Shown here piece after piece: positions 1 through 6,350 of a stretch of 6,350 bases of DNA (within the stretch, counting starts at the first letter, position 1; each line of letters opens with the position of its first letter). The notes under the pieces are model-generated. The model made no database searches and was not told the origin of the DNA. It was given only the letters and a program-made list of their open reading frames with translations. A program made the position numbers and the translations under genes. Source of the stretch: DASPMP01 sp035626995. Its GTDB lineage: Bacteria; Gemmatimonadota; Gemmatimonadetes; Gemmatimonadales; Gemmatimonadaceae. The stretch covers positions 1-6,350 of the forward strand of contig DASPMP010000320.1 of assembly GCA_035626995.1 (NCBI GenBank). The letters are read 5' to 3'.

Positions 1-291
<291 letters not shown>

Positions 292-352
292 GACGGGTGG
301 TGAGGTTCCTGTTTATTGCGGTTTGCGACGTGTTGCGCTTAGCGACGACTCC

Positions 353-427
<75 letters not shown>

Positions 428-462
428 CGAATCTCTTGCACTCGTTTCGGGGCTGCATGCTG

Positions 463-536
463 TGGAGCGGGTGAAGGGAATCGAACCCTCGTCGTAAGCT
501 TGGAAGGCTTCTGCTCTGCCATTGAGCTACACCCGC
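463..536 (-). tRNA. tRNA-Gly (anticodon TCC)
   Basis: This is a 74-nt gene including the encoded CCA (465-463). The acceptor arms GCGGGTG (536-530) and CACCCGC (473-467) are perfectly complementary and the discriminator is T. The D-arm is GCTC...GAGC and the T-arm is GAGGG-TTCGATT-CCCTT. The anticodon loop CTTCCAA has TCC at 504-502, which reads GGA and GGG codons. The anticodon stem GAAGC/GCTTA has four pairs plus a G-A opposition at 27-43. Middle gene of the Tyr-Gly-Thr cluster, 35 bp from tRNA-Thr and 82 bp from tRNA-Tyr. Confidence 0.97.
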
Positions 537-618
537 CTCGGTTGCTTTCGGCCACGACTCGCCGGTCCTTCACCCAAACCAAACCAATTTTTCCGCACCG
601 GCAGTTCGCCCGAATCGC

Positions 619-705
619 TGGTGGAGGGGGTTGGATTCGAACCAACGTAGGCGCAAGGCCAACAGATTTACAGTCTGCCCCCTTTAGCCGCTCGGGCACC
701 CCTCC
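619..705 (-). tRNA. tRNA-Tyr (anticodon GTA)
   Basis: This is an 87-nt class II tRNA gene including the encoded CCA (621-619). The acceptor arms GGAGGGG (705-699) and CCCCTCC (629-623) pair fully and the discriminator is A. The anticodon stem GCAGA/TCTGT holds the loop CTGTAAA with GTA at 671-669. A long variable arm of about 15 nt contains a short GGC/GCC stem, as expected for bacterial tRNA-Tyr. The T-arm GTTGG-TTCGAAT-CCAAC is canonical. It is the first gene of the tRNA-tuf unit, and its 5' end lies only a few bases from the predicted transcription start. Confidence 0.97.
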
Positions 706-718
706 GGCGGAACCCGAA

Positions 719-747
719 ATTTTGAGGCTTATCCGCCGGTTAGTCAA
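719..747 (-). promoter_or_regulatory. Sigma70-like promoter of the tRNA-tuf operon
   Basis: On the minus strand TTGACT (747-742; 5 of 6 to TTGACA) is followed after exactly 17 nt by CAAAAT (724-719; 4 of 6 to TATAAT). Transcription would start near 712-711, only 6-8 nt before the tRNA-Tyr 5' end at 705. The bases just after the -10 hexamer are TTCGGGTT. A GC-containing discriminator of this kind is typical of stable-RNA promoters under stringent control; that regulation is inferred, not seen. An overlapping alternative pair is listed separately. Confidence 0.65.
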
Positions 748-756
748 CAAATTCAA
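728..756 (-). promoter_or_regulatory. Possible second, overlapping promoter for the tRNA-tuf operon
   Basis: Shifted 9 bp upstream of the main candidate, TTGAAT (756-751; 4 of 6 to consensus) and GATAAG (733-728; 4 of 6) also stand 17 nt apart. It could be a weaker tandem start, a site that modulates polymerase binding, or chance in the only AT-rich part of this intergenic region. Confidence 0.3.
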
Positions 757-814
757 CCCCGGGGAGGCGCGTGCGGCGGCGGGGGCCCGGCCGCGTGGCA
801 TTATCATTGCCGGG

Positions 815-822
815 AAAAGGGG
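815..822 (+). promoter_or_regulatory. Ribosome-binding site that decides the TTG start of the response regulator
   Basis: The purine run AAAAGGGG ends 7 nt before the TTG at 830. It is the only Shine-Dalgarno-like sequence near the point where homology to receiver domains begins, and there is no ATG or GTG in frame nearby. It supports TTG as the start. Confidence 0.7.
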
Positions 823-829
823 CAGACGC

Positions 830-1519
830 TTGCGTATCGCGATACTCGAGGACGATCCGGACCAGCTGGCGCTTATCAAGCGCTGGATCAGCGACGACGG
901 CCATGACGTCCATGCCTACATGGACGGCCGGGAAACCATGAAGCAGGCCGGAAGGGAGAGTTTCGACCTCTTCATCCTCGACTGGCAGGTGCCCGACGTC
1001 TCCGGGGCCGATGTCCTGAAGTGGCTGAGAGCCAACGTTTCCAAGACCGTCCCGGTCCTCTTCGTGACGGTGCGGGACTCGGAGCAGGACATCGTCTTCG
1101 CCCTCGAGCAGGGTGCCGACGATTACATGGTCAAGCCGGTCCGGCGCCAGGAACTCCTGGCGCGGATGCATGCGCTCCTGCGCCGTGCGTACCCGCGCGA
1201 AGAACAGAAGCAGCTTTCCTTTCCGCCCTTCGAGATCGACCTGCAACGCGGCGAGGTCCGAAAAGCCGGAACGAAGGTGGAGCTCACGCCCAAGGAGTTC
1301 GACCTCACGGTGACGCTATTCCGGAATATGGGCCGCCTGATGTCCCGCGGCCACCTGCAGGAGACGGTCTGGGGCCGCAGCGGCGACCTCGCCACCCGCA
1401 CGGTCGATACGCACGTCAGCCAGGTCCGCAAGAAGCTCGACCTGCGACCGGAGTCCGGGTACCGCGTCGTGCCCATCTACAACTACGGCTATCGCCTCGA
1501 GCGCCTCGACACCAACTAG
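830..1519 (+). CDS. OmpR/PhoB-family response regulator (two-component DNA-binding regulator)
   Basis: This encodes a complete 229-residue cytoplasmic transcription factor. The receiver domain covers about residues 1-119. It has the acidic pair D8/D9, phosphoacceptor D51 in FILDWQVPD, the switch threonine T80 in LFVTVRD and the conserved lysine K102 in YMVKP. A short linker leads to a winged-helix domain (about 131-226) with LTPKEFDLTVTLFRN, RTVDTHVSQVRKKLDL for the recognition helix, and the terminal hairpin YNYGYRLERL. The length is usual for the family and all phosphorylation residues are intact. I chose TTG at 830 because the receiver fold begins with RIAILEDD immediately after it and AAAAGGGG lies 7 nt upstream. 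The same frame is open back to 422, but that part runs antisense through two tRNA genes and into a third, so it is not coding. No histidine kinase is visible, so it is an orphan within this window. It is divergent from the tRNA-tuf unit and convergent with the MshQ-like gene. Its signal and targets cannot be read from the sequence. Confidence 0.95.
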   Translation: MRIAILEDDPDQLALIKRWISDDGHDVHAYMDGRETMKQAGRESFDLFILDWQVPDVSGADVLKWLRANVSKTVPVLFVTVRDSEQDIVFALEQGADDYMVKPVRRQELLARMHALLRRAYPREEQKQLSFPPFEIDLQRGEVRKAGTKVELTPKEFDLTVTLFRNMGRLMSRGHLQETVWGRSGDLATRTVDTHVSQVRKKLDLRPESGYRVVPIYNYGYRLERLDTN

Positions 1520-1531
1520 GGCAATCCCTAG
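1516..1531. terminator. Inverted repeat spanning both convergent stop codons (weak bidirectional terminator candidate)
   Basis: CTAGGG (1516-1521), loop CAAT (1522-1525) and CCCTAG (1526-1531) form a perfect 6-bp stem with a 4-nt loop. The plus-strand TAG stop (1517-1519) is in one arm and the minus-strand TAG stop (1530-1528) in the other. There is no T-run on either side, so it is not a classical intrinsic terminator. It is nevertheless the only stem-loop candidate in the 8-bp gap between the two genes. Confidence 0.3.
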
Positions 1532-4500
1532 AAGTTCTCCCGCTGGTAGATGAAGTTGCGGGGCTGGCTGCCGAACACGCCCCAGGTGCCCCGCGCTGAC
1601 GGATTCTCGTTCCACGTTGCCCCGGTCCACGCCCCGCGCAGGTGTGCAGGCACCGTCGGCGTAGCGGTTACATAGCCGCTGTTGCCGGCCCCCGGGGGCG
1701 CGAGCCGAATCGACCCCGAGCCGCCGGCGAGCACGACCGATTGCACGCTGGTGGAACCACCGGTGAGGTTGGGCGCCAGAGAAACATCGCCGGAAGCCAG
1801 GGTCGTGCAGGTGTCGGCCGTATTGCGTACGAACGCAGACGCGCCCGGATTCCAGTATTGCACCTCGATCGGAATGGGAAGCGATAGCGCGCCGGATGAG
1901 GCCAATCCGTTCTGCATCCGCATGCGCCCGAACCGGAGTTCCTTGTTGCCGCCGGTGAAGGCGATTCCGTTTCCCGCCGAGGCAGTCCCGACGCGCGCCG
2001 GGTTACCCGCGTAGGCGATCATGTCGGTGTCCGCGATGTTGATCTCGAGTGCAATGTCCGCGTCGAAGATGGCGACGGGAGCCGCGCGCTGGAATGCGAT
2101 CCCGGGAGACGAATCGAAGGCCAGTGAAGCGGTTCCGTTCCCGTTGTCCGTGACGTCTGGGTCGGTGGTGACGATTGCCGCGGTGTCGAGCGTCCCGATC
2201 GCGGCGCTGTAGGTTTTCCCGGTCAACGTCGCGTCGGTGATCTTGAAGAAGCTGCCCGTGTAGTTCGAGGTCGTACCGCCGGCCTTGTTTCGGGCCGTGA
2301 CCGTGAGCACCGGCGCCTTCGTCGGGGCATAGTTGAAGGGCTGGCCCACGTAAGTGAACGGGCCACAAGCCGGAGCGAACTCCGGCACGTTCCACGCCGC
2401 CGCGAAATCGAAGGGCGTAAAGCGCCCGATGTTGGCGCTCGCGGTGCCGGAAACGGGGCCGGTGCCGAGATAGTCTGCCACGTTGGGAGTGATCGTAATG
2501 ATACCGACCTCACCCCACGTCACGTTGCTGACCGTCGCGGCGCCGGAAGAGAAACTGCCGCCCGCTATGGTGGCATTGCCGAGGGCGGGATTGTTTCCCG
2601 GGCTCGGGAGGACCAGATCGGACGCAAGCTGGACCGGTTCTGCGAAGTTGGGGGTCGCCGCGTTGAGCGCGTTGCGCGCCGTTACGGTCAGCGCGATGTC
2701 CTCCCCGGCCTTCTTGAACACCGGACCCGTGGCGGCCGCCGCGCTCGGATTGCCGGTGATTCCCGATACGACCAGGTTGTGCGGCCGCACCACGAACGAG
2801 TTGGACGCGCCGGTGAGGTTCGCGCCGTTCACGGTCGCGCTGGCGTTCAGCGTGATCGCCCCGACATCGCGGTAATTGAACTCGAAGGGCGCATTGCCAT
2901 CCGCATCGAATGGCATGTTGACGGTTGCGGGAACACCGGTGGCTGACCCGCCGGACGGCGTTACGTCGAGCCACGGGCCGCCCACGCTGCAGGATGCGGG
3001 GTTGTTGCACGTCCGGCCGAAGCTCACTGGATAAGTTGCCGCCGCGGACAGGGGCGATTCGCAAGCCTTCGTCGTCGTATTCGTCCGCACCGCCCGAAGA
3101 TGGATCTGACCGGACGGCATACCGGCGACCTGCGTGGGAATTGTCAGGACTCCGCCGTTCGCAGCAGCCGAGAAGATGAATCCCGCCGTATTGAAAGTGG
3201 TCGAGCAGCTGTTCGCGGTAACGCAGTTCGCGCCGTCCGGGCAGCACTTGCGCGGGTTCGCCGCCGCAGTCGATTCGGAGGACAGTGTCACGGTAACCAC
3301 GGTGCCGTCCGCGACCGCGGGATGGCTCAGCGTGGTGCTGGCGTCGCCGCTGGCGTTGAAGGCGACCGATCCGGAGGCGAGTGAACCGGCCGTGGTCCCA
3401 AGGCTGGCCGTTTGTCCGGCCAGGGTCGTAACCTTGTTCGTGCAAGGAGTGCTTGTGTCCGCGCACGCGGTGACTGTAACGGTCGTGGCTAGGCACGCGA
3501 TGCTGCTAGAAGCGAGCGACAACTCATAGTGGTCCACGGCCGGCGGCACGACGCAGGGGCGCACCTCCTGGCGGATGCGGTTGATCTGGCCGGCATTCAG
3601 GCTGCTCCGGTAGACGCGCACCTCGTCGATGTTTCCGCTGAAGCCGAAAGCGGAACTGTTCTCGCCCGACGCGTTCGTCTCGCCGCCGATCGCGGCCGGC
3701 CCGCCATCGCCGCCTGCTGTCCATGTGAAGGTGTTCGTCACCGAGGCGACCTGCGTGCCGGTCGTGTCGTACACATAAATGTTCACCCGGCTCGCATTGG
3801 CACCCGCGGCGAGCGACACGACGAGCGCCGCGTAATACCAGGTGTTGTTGGCGATGACCGCCGGGGTATCGAGGATGAACGTTGCGCCCTGGCGGTAGAA
3901 GAACCGGATGGTTCCGGCGCCCGCATCGCCGACGCTGAACCCCCACCCGCCGGGGGTGGCATTGCCCTGGTCGTCGACGAAGATCCGCTGGCCGGACTGC
4001 GTCCGGTCCGTTGTGCGGATCCATGCCGCTATGGTGAAAGCACCGGCGCTTGCGGCGAGGTTCGCAAAGCTGCCGCCGACCGAGACGTAGTCTTTGTTCG
4101 CGCGGTTGAACACGCCGTAGTGGCAGGTGCCGGGCGTGCCTGCCATCGCCGGGGTGGCTGCAGAGGTGGTCGGCTTAGTGCCCACAAGGCCTGACGCGAC
4201 CCCATGGAAGGGCCCGTCCGCCTCCGCGTCCGCCACCTCGTTCACAGTGCCATTCCAGGAGAACTCGTCCATCTTCCAGTGCGCGTAGAGGTCGAGCCGG
4301 CGCTCCCCGACCTGGAACACGCCGTTCAGCGTTCCGCCGGCCCCGCCGGTAAATCCGCTCGCCGTCGCACTGCCGGTTCCGGGCGCAGTGGCGAAGTACG
4401 ACCATGCCCCACCTGCGAAGCGGCCGGCCACAAAAGAACCTTCGTCCGTACCGGGATCGAGGTCCGCCCCGTACGCAAATGTCGCCATGGCGGAAGCGAA

Positions 4501-6350
4501 GCCCACCCCGCCGTTTGTGATCGTCCAGTAGCGGTTGGCGGAAAACTGCGCGTCGAAATCCGATGAGCCGATATCCGGGCTGTCGCTCGCGCTGAGGCTC
4601 ACCGTGCCGTCGATGTTCCCGGCCGTCGGGTTCGTGAAGGTCACGCTCACCGGGCGATATGTACTCGCATCGCCTACGTGGAACACGCAGGTCGGCGTAC
4701 CGCCAGCTGGCGTGCGCAGCCGCACGTTGCCGGCGACCCAGCCGCTGGTCCGCGAGACGCTCCCCGGACAGTTCGCCGCGGCGATCACGACATGCGCCCC
4801 TGTAGTCATCACCCCGTTCGACAGCGTGAGCACCGCATCGATCGTCGGGCTGGCCGCCAGCGTAGCCCCCTGAGCATCGTTGAGTTCGAGGTTTTCGTAC
4901 GTGCCTGTCCCGGCGAGCACGTGGGGTGCAGAACCGCCGCTCAGCACGATCCGCCCGGAGGTCGCCGTGTACGCGCCCGTGTTGCTCACGTTCCCGTTCA
5001 CGTTGTGGACTTGCGCGCCGCCGCTGAACGTGACGCCGCTGATGTCCAGGTTGCCGAGGATCGTGAGCGCGGCGGTGCTCGCCGCCTTGGTGCCGCTGCC
5101 GGACAAGCCGAGGTGGTAATAGTCGCTTGCGGAGGGCGTCTTCACCGTCTGCCCGGCGCCCGTGTAGTGCACCGTGTTGCCGACGGCGGACGCGTTCAAC
5201 GTTCCCGTGGTAAGGAGCGCATTGCCGGCATTGAGCGTCGAGTTCGCGGCATTGGTCCAGGTGCTGGCTCCATTACCTCCGGTGATACTGCCCATCGCCG
5301 TGGCAGTGGCGTTGTTCGTCACGGTGACGCCGGAGGCGAGGATCCAGGTGCCGTTCACCGTCGTCGCCGTGTTGTTCGCGCGGTTCGCCTGCACGGAGAC
5401 GTTGCCGCCGAACGTCAGGCCGGCGCTTCCCGCCCAGACCGCATTCGCGTCCGTAGTGAACGTGTACTGGCCGGTGCCGGAATTGAAAGTGCCGTTGTTG
5501 GTCAGGCTAGCCCGCATGGTTACCGGTTCGTTCGCGGTGTTATTCCATGTCCCACTGGACTGGATCGTCACATCGCCGGCGAAAGTCGCAGCCCCGGTGG
5601 TAGACGTTATGCCGAGGGTGCCGCTCACCGTGGTCGCGCCGCTGACGGACACCGATGCGGTCCCTATGTTCAGGGTGCCGGCCTGGACGTCCAGGGCGCC
5701 GAGCACCGTCAAGGTGCTGCCGTCTTGAGTGGAGGTGCCGCCGGGCTTGTTCACCACGAGATTCCGGTACTGGATCGTGTCGCTGTGGGCGAGAGAGAAT
5801 CCGCCCGGCCCATCGTAGGTGAACGTGCTGGATGGTCCTGGAGTGAAGGTGCCGTTGTTGAAGTTGAAGTCGCCGGCAAGGAAGATGTTCGCGGCGCCGC
5901 TCGCTTCGATTTCTACGCGCTCGTCGTCGCCGGCCGTCATCGTGAGGTCGCCGTTGATGTCCAGCGTGCCGGTCGTCAGGTCGATCTTTACGAGCCGGTT
6001 GTTGTTGCTGCCGCCGTTGAGGACCACCGGCCCGTTGACCGTGGCGCTTCCGGCTCCGATGTTCCAGGTCCTCGGCCGGTTGTTGGTCGTCGGGCCGTTG
6101 ATGGTCACGCCGCCTGCCCCGACGACCAGCGAATTGGTCCCTGAGTGCTGCAGGGTGGTCGTCGTGCCGCCCGTGTTCATCGTGACCGAGAAGGCCGCGG
6201 CCGAAGTGTCGACCGTGACGACATCGCCGTTGCAGATCACGACGTGGGACGAGGCGGTCGGCGTGGAGCTCGCCGCGGCGCCGCCGCAACCGACGTTGCT
6301 CCATGTCGCGTTGGCCGACCAGTTGCCGTCCGCGCGCGAGTAATAGGTGG
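1528..6350 (-). CDS. mshQ: MshQ-like giant surface protein: beta-helix-like repeats, LamG domain, DUF6701 (5' end beyond window)
   Basis: The frame is open from the right edge to TAG at 1530-1528, giving 1606 visible residues without the true start. A GTG at 6240 is in frame, but 36 clearly related codons precede it (GNWSANATWSNVGCGG), so it is internal. Three parts can be seen. The N-terminal part (about 6350-4300) is rich in Gly, Ser, Thr, Asn and Val with short repeats such as TVNGPV, TLDINGDLT and YENLELN, as in extracellular right-handed beta-helix or adhesin proteins. A LamG/concanavalin-A-like domain (about 4293-3553) starts at DLYAHWKMDEF, includes FTIAAWIRT and ends at NIDEVRVYR. The C-terminal DUF6701 region (about 3534-1531) starts at DHYELSL, contains FTYVGQPFNY and LTVTARNKAGG, and ends with the typical RGTWGVFG...RNFIYQRENF. 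LamG plus DUF6701 is the known architecture of proteins annotated as MSHA biogenesis protein MshQ, usually the last gene of a mannose-sensitive haemagglutinin pilus locus. The role is inferred: an exported, pilus-associated or surface adhesin. Signal peptide and MSHA neighbours would lie right of the window. Family call confident; exact function not. Confidence 0.88.
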   Translation of the reverse strand, partial: TYYSRADGNWSANATWSNVGCGGAAASSTPTASSHVVICNGDVVTVDTSAAAFSVTMNTGGTTTTLQHSGTNSLVVGAGGVTINGPTTNNRPRTWNIGAGSATVNGPVVLNGGSNNNRLVKIDLTTGTLDINGDLTMTAGDDERVEIEASGAANIFLAGDFNFNNGTFTPGPSSTFTYDGPGGFSLAHSDTIQYRNLVVNKPGGTSTQDGSTLTVLGALDVQAGTLNIGTASVSVSGATTVSGTLGITSTTGAATFAGDVTIQSSGTWNNTANEPVTMRASLTNNGTFNSGTGQYTFTTDANAVWAGSAGLTFGGNVSVQANRANNTATTVNGTWILASGVTVTNNATATAMGSITGGNGASTWTNAANSTLNAGNALLTTGTLNASAVGNTVHYTGAGQTVKTPSASDYYHLGLSGSGTKAASTAALTILGNLDISGVTFSGGAQVHNVNGNVSNTGAYTATSGRIVLSGGSAPHVLAGTGTYENLELNDAQGATLAASPTIDAVLTLSNGVMTTGAHVVIAAANCPGSVSRTSGWVAGNVRLRTPAGGTPTCVFHVGDASTYRPVSVTFTNPTAGNIDGTVSLSASDSPDIGSSDFDAQFSANRYWTITNGGVGFASAMATFAYGADLDPGTDEGSFVAGRFAGGAWSYFATAPGTGSATASGFTGGAGGTLNGVFQVGERRLDLYAHWKMDEFSWNGTVNEVADAEADGPFHGVASGLVGTKPTTSAATPAMAGTPGTCHYGVFNRANKDYVSVGGSFANLAASAGAFTIAAWIRTTDRTQSGQRIFVDDQGNATPGGWGFSVGDAGAGTIRFFYRQGATFILDTPAVIANNTWYYAALVVSLAAGANASRVNIYVYDTTGTQVASVTNTFTWTAGGDGGPAAIGGETNASGENSSAFGFSGNIDEVRVYRSSLNAGQINRIRQEVRPCVVPPAVDHYELSLASSSIACLATTVTVTACADTSTPCTNKVTTLAGQTASLGTTAGSLASGSVAFNASGDASTTLSHPAVADGTVVTVTLSSESTAAANPRKCCPDGANCVTANSCSTTFNTAGFIFSAAANGGVLTIPTQVAGMPSGQIHLRAVRTNTTTKACESPLSAAATYPVSFGRTCNNPASCSVGGPWLDVTPSGGSATGVPATVNMPFDADGNAPFEFNYRDVGAITLNASATVNGANLTGASNSFVVRPHNLVVSGITGNPSAAAATGPVFKKAGEDIALTVTARNALNAATPNFAEPVQLASDLVLPSPGNNPALGNATIAGGSFSSGAATVSNVTWGEVGIITITPNVADYLGTGPVSGTASANIGRFTPFDFAAAWNVPEFAPACGPFTYVGQPFNYAPTKAPVLTVTARNKAGGTTSNYTGSFFKITDATLTGKTYSAAIGTLDTAAIVTTDPDVTDNGNGTASLAFDSSPGIAFQRAAPVAIFDADIALEINIADTDMIAYAGNPARVGTASAGNGIAFTGGNKELRFGRMRMQNGLASSGALSLPIPIEVQYWNPGASAFVRNTADTCTTLASGDVSLAPNLTGGSTSVQSVVLAGGSGSIRLAPPGAGNSGYVTATPTVPAHLRGAWTGATWNENPSARGTWGVFGSQPRNFIYQRENF
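1531..3534 (-). other. DUF6701 region, C-terminal part of the MshQ-like protein
   Basis: About 668 residues begin at DHYELSL and end at the C-terminus. Family hallmarks recalled from MshQ proteins are the Cys pair in SSIACLATTVTVTAC, FEFNYRDVGAITL, the segment PACGPFTYVGQPFNY (Cys codon 2367-2365), LTVTARNKAGG, GRMRMQNG, the LPIPIEVQYW strand and the terminal GTWGVFG plus FIYQREN. It looks like a chain of Ig-like beta-sandwich segments. The molecular function of DUF6701 is unknown to me. Confidence 0.8.
3553..4293 (-). other. LamG / concanavalin-A-like domain within the MshQ-like protein
   Basis: This stretch of about 247 residues begins at DLYAHWKMDEF, the usual entry strand of LamG-type jelly-roll domains preceded by a repeat region. 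It contains the core strand FTIAAWIRT (W codon 4023-4021), GWGFSVGDAG, NNTWYYAALVV and the closing strands NIDEVRVYRSSL. Domains of this fold often bind glycans or other surface ligands; binding by this copy is not shown. Confidence 0.8.
4798..5769 (-). repeat. Degenerate protein-level repeat units in the N-terminal part of the MshQ-like protein
   Basis: Three units of about 34-36 residues share the pattern Y-x-x-L-x-(V/L), a Gly/Ala-rich turn, then a T/L-rich strand and a further turn. They start at YRNLVVNKPGG (5769), YHLGLSGSGT (5118) and YENLELNDAQG (4899). The first two align further, with STLTVLGALDV against AALTILGNLDI. Spacing is irregular (217 and 73 residues) and DNA identity looks low, so these are old, diverged repeats rather than a recent tandem array. 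Such Y-x-N-L plus TLxxxGNL units are common in secreted beta-solenoid adhesins. Confidence 0.55.

Larger units (their letters stand above)
706..829. other. Divergent intergenic region between the tRNA-tuf unit and the regulator gene
   Basis: This 124-bp region must carry the outward promoters of both transcription units. The left half (711-756) is AT-richer and holds the minus-strand promoter hexamers. The right half (757-798) is almost pure G+C, with a perfect palindrome CCCCGGGG (757-764) and a possible 5-bp stem GCGGC/GCCGC (776-780 with 790-794). I found no convincing plus-strand -35/-10 pair for the regulator. TATCAT-like bases at 802-807 lie too close to the ribosome-binding site to be a useful -10. 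Confidence 0.6.

Noticed and set aside
619..705. tRNA-Tyr as an integration (att) site for a mobile element
   Set aside because: No integrase gene, no second copy of the tRNA 3' end and no flanking direct repeat is visible in the window.
722..750. Plus-strand promoter TTGAGG-N17-CAACAA for the regulator
   Set aside because: The -10 hexamer matches the consensus at only two of six positions, so the call cannot be supported.
2510..3496. Minus-strand 328-codon frame within the DUF6701 region
   Set aside because: Arg-rich, low-complexity out-of-frame reading of the same DNA; the DUF6701 frame explains this region fully.
4678..6144. Long plus-strand open frame (488 codons) opposite the MshQ-like gene
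   Set aside because: The predicted protein is rich in Arg, Ala, Gly and Val with no recognisable domain. It is the kind of antisense shadow that a GC-rich repetitive coding region produces, and the minus-strand frame has clear family motifs.
6238..6240. GTG at 6240 as the start of the MshQ-like protein
   Set aside because: The frame stays open to the edge of the window, and the preceding 36 codons continue the same Ser/Thr/Asn/Gly-rich pattern. No signal peptide follows the GTG, so the true start is outside the window.
5540..6304. Second minus-strand frame (254 codons) overlapping the N-terminal part of the MshQ-like gene
   Set aside because: It is an Arg/His/Gln-rich shadow in another frame of the same strand, with no domain signal.

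Overview
This 6.35-kb window is GC-rich chromosomal DNA that looks proteobacterial and most likely betaproteobacterial. The reasons are the style of its EF-Tu N-terminus, the tRNA-Tyr/tRNA-Gly/tRNA-Thr/tuf gene order, the CCA ends encoded in all three tRNA genes, and an MshQ-type DUF6701 protein. The species cannot be named from this sequence alone.

Layout from left to right: (1) Positions 1-291, minus strand, hold the first 97 codons of an elongation factor Tu gene that runs off the left edge. (2) Positions 353-705, minus strand, hold three tRNA genes, transcribed in the order Tyr(GTA), Gly(TCC), Thr(GGT) and then tuf. A sigma70-like promoter with a 17-nt spacer lies just upstream of tRNA-Tyr. 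This is the conserved tRNA-tufB transcription unit. (3) A 124-bp divergent intergenic region (706-829) separates this unit from a plus-strand gene. (4) Positions 830-1519, plus strand, encode a complete 229-residue OmpR/PhoB-family response regulator, probably started at TTG. No histidine kinase is visible. (5) Only 8 bp after its stop codon, a very long minus-strand reading frame ends at 1528. It stays open to the right edge (6350), giving at least 1606 residues without a start. It has an N-terminal part rich in beta-helix-like repeats, a LamG/concanavalin-A-like domain and a C-terminal DUF6701 region, which is the architecture of MshQ-like proteins at the end of MSHA-type pilus loci.

The window therefore joins a housekeeping translation operon to what is probably the 3' end of a surface-structure (MSHA pilus or adhesin) locus, with a regulator gene between them. 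The regulator and the adhesin gene are convergent, and both stop codons lie inside one perfect short inverted repeat. I see no mobile element, CRISPR array or phage gene. The best candidates for a closer look are the large repeat-rich adhesin, the orphan regulator beside it, the stop-to-stop palindrome, and two overlapping promoter-like hexamer pairs ahead of the tRNA operon.
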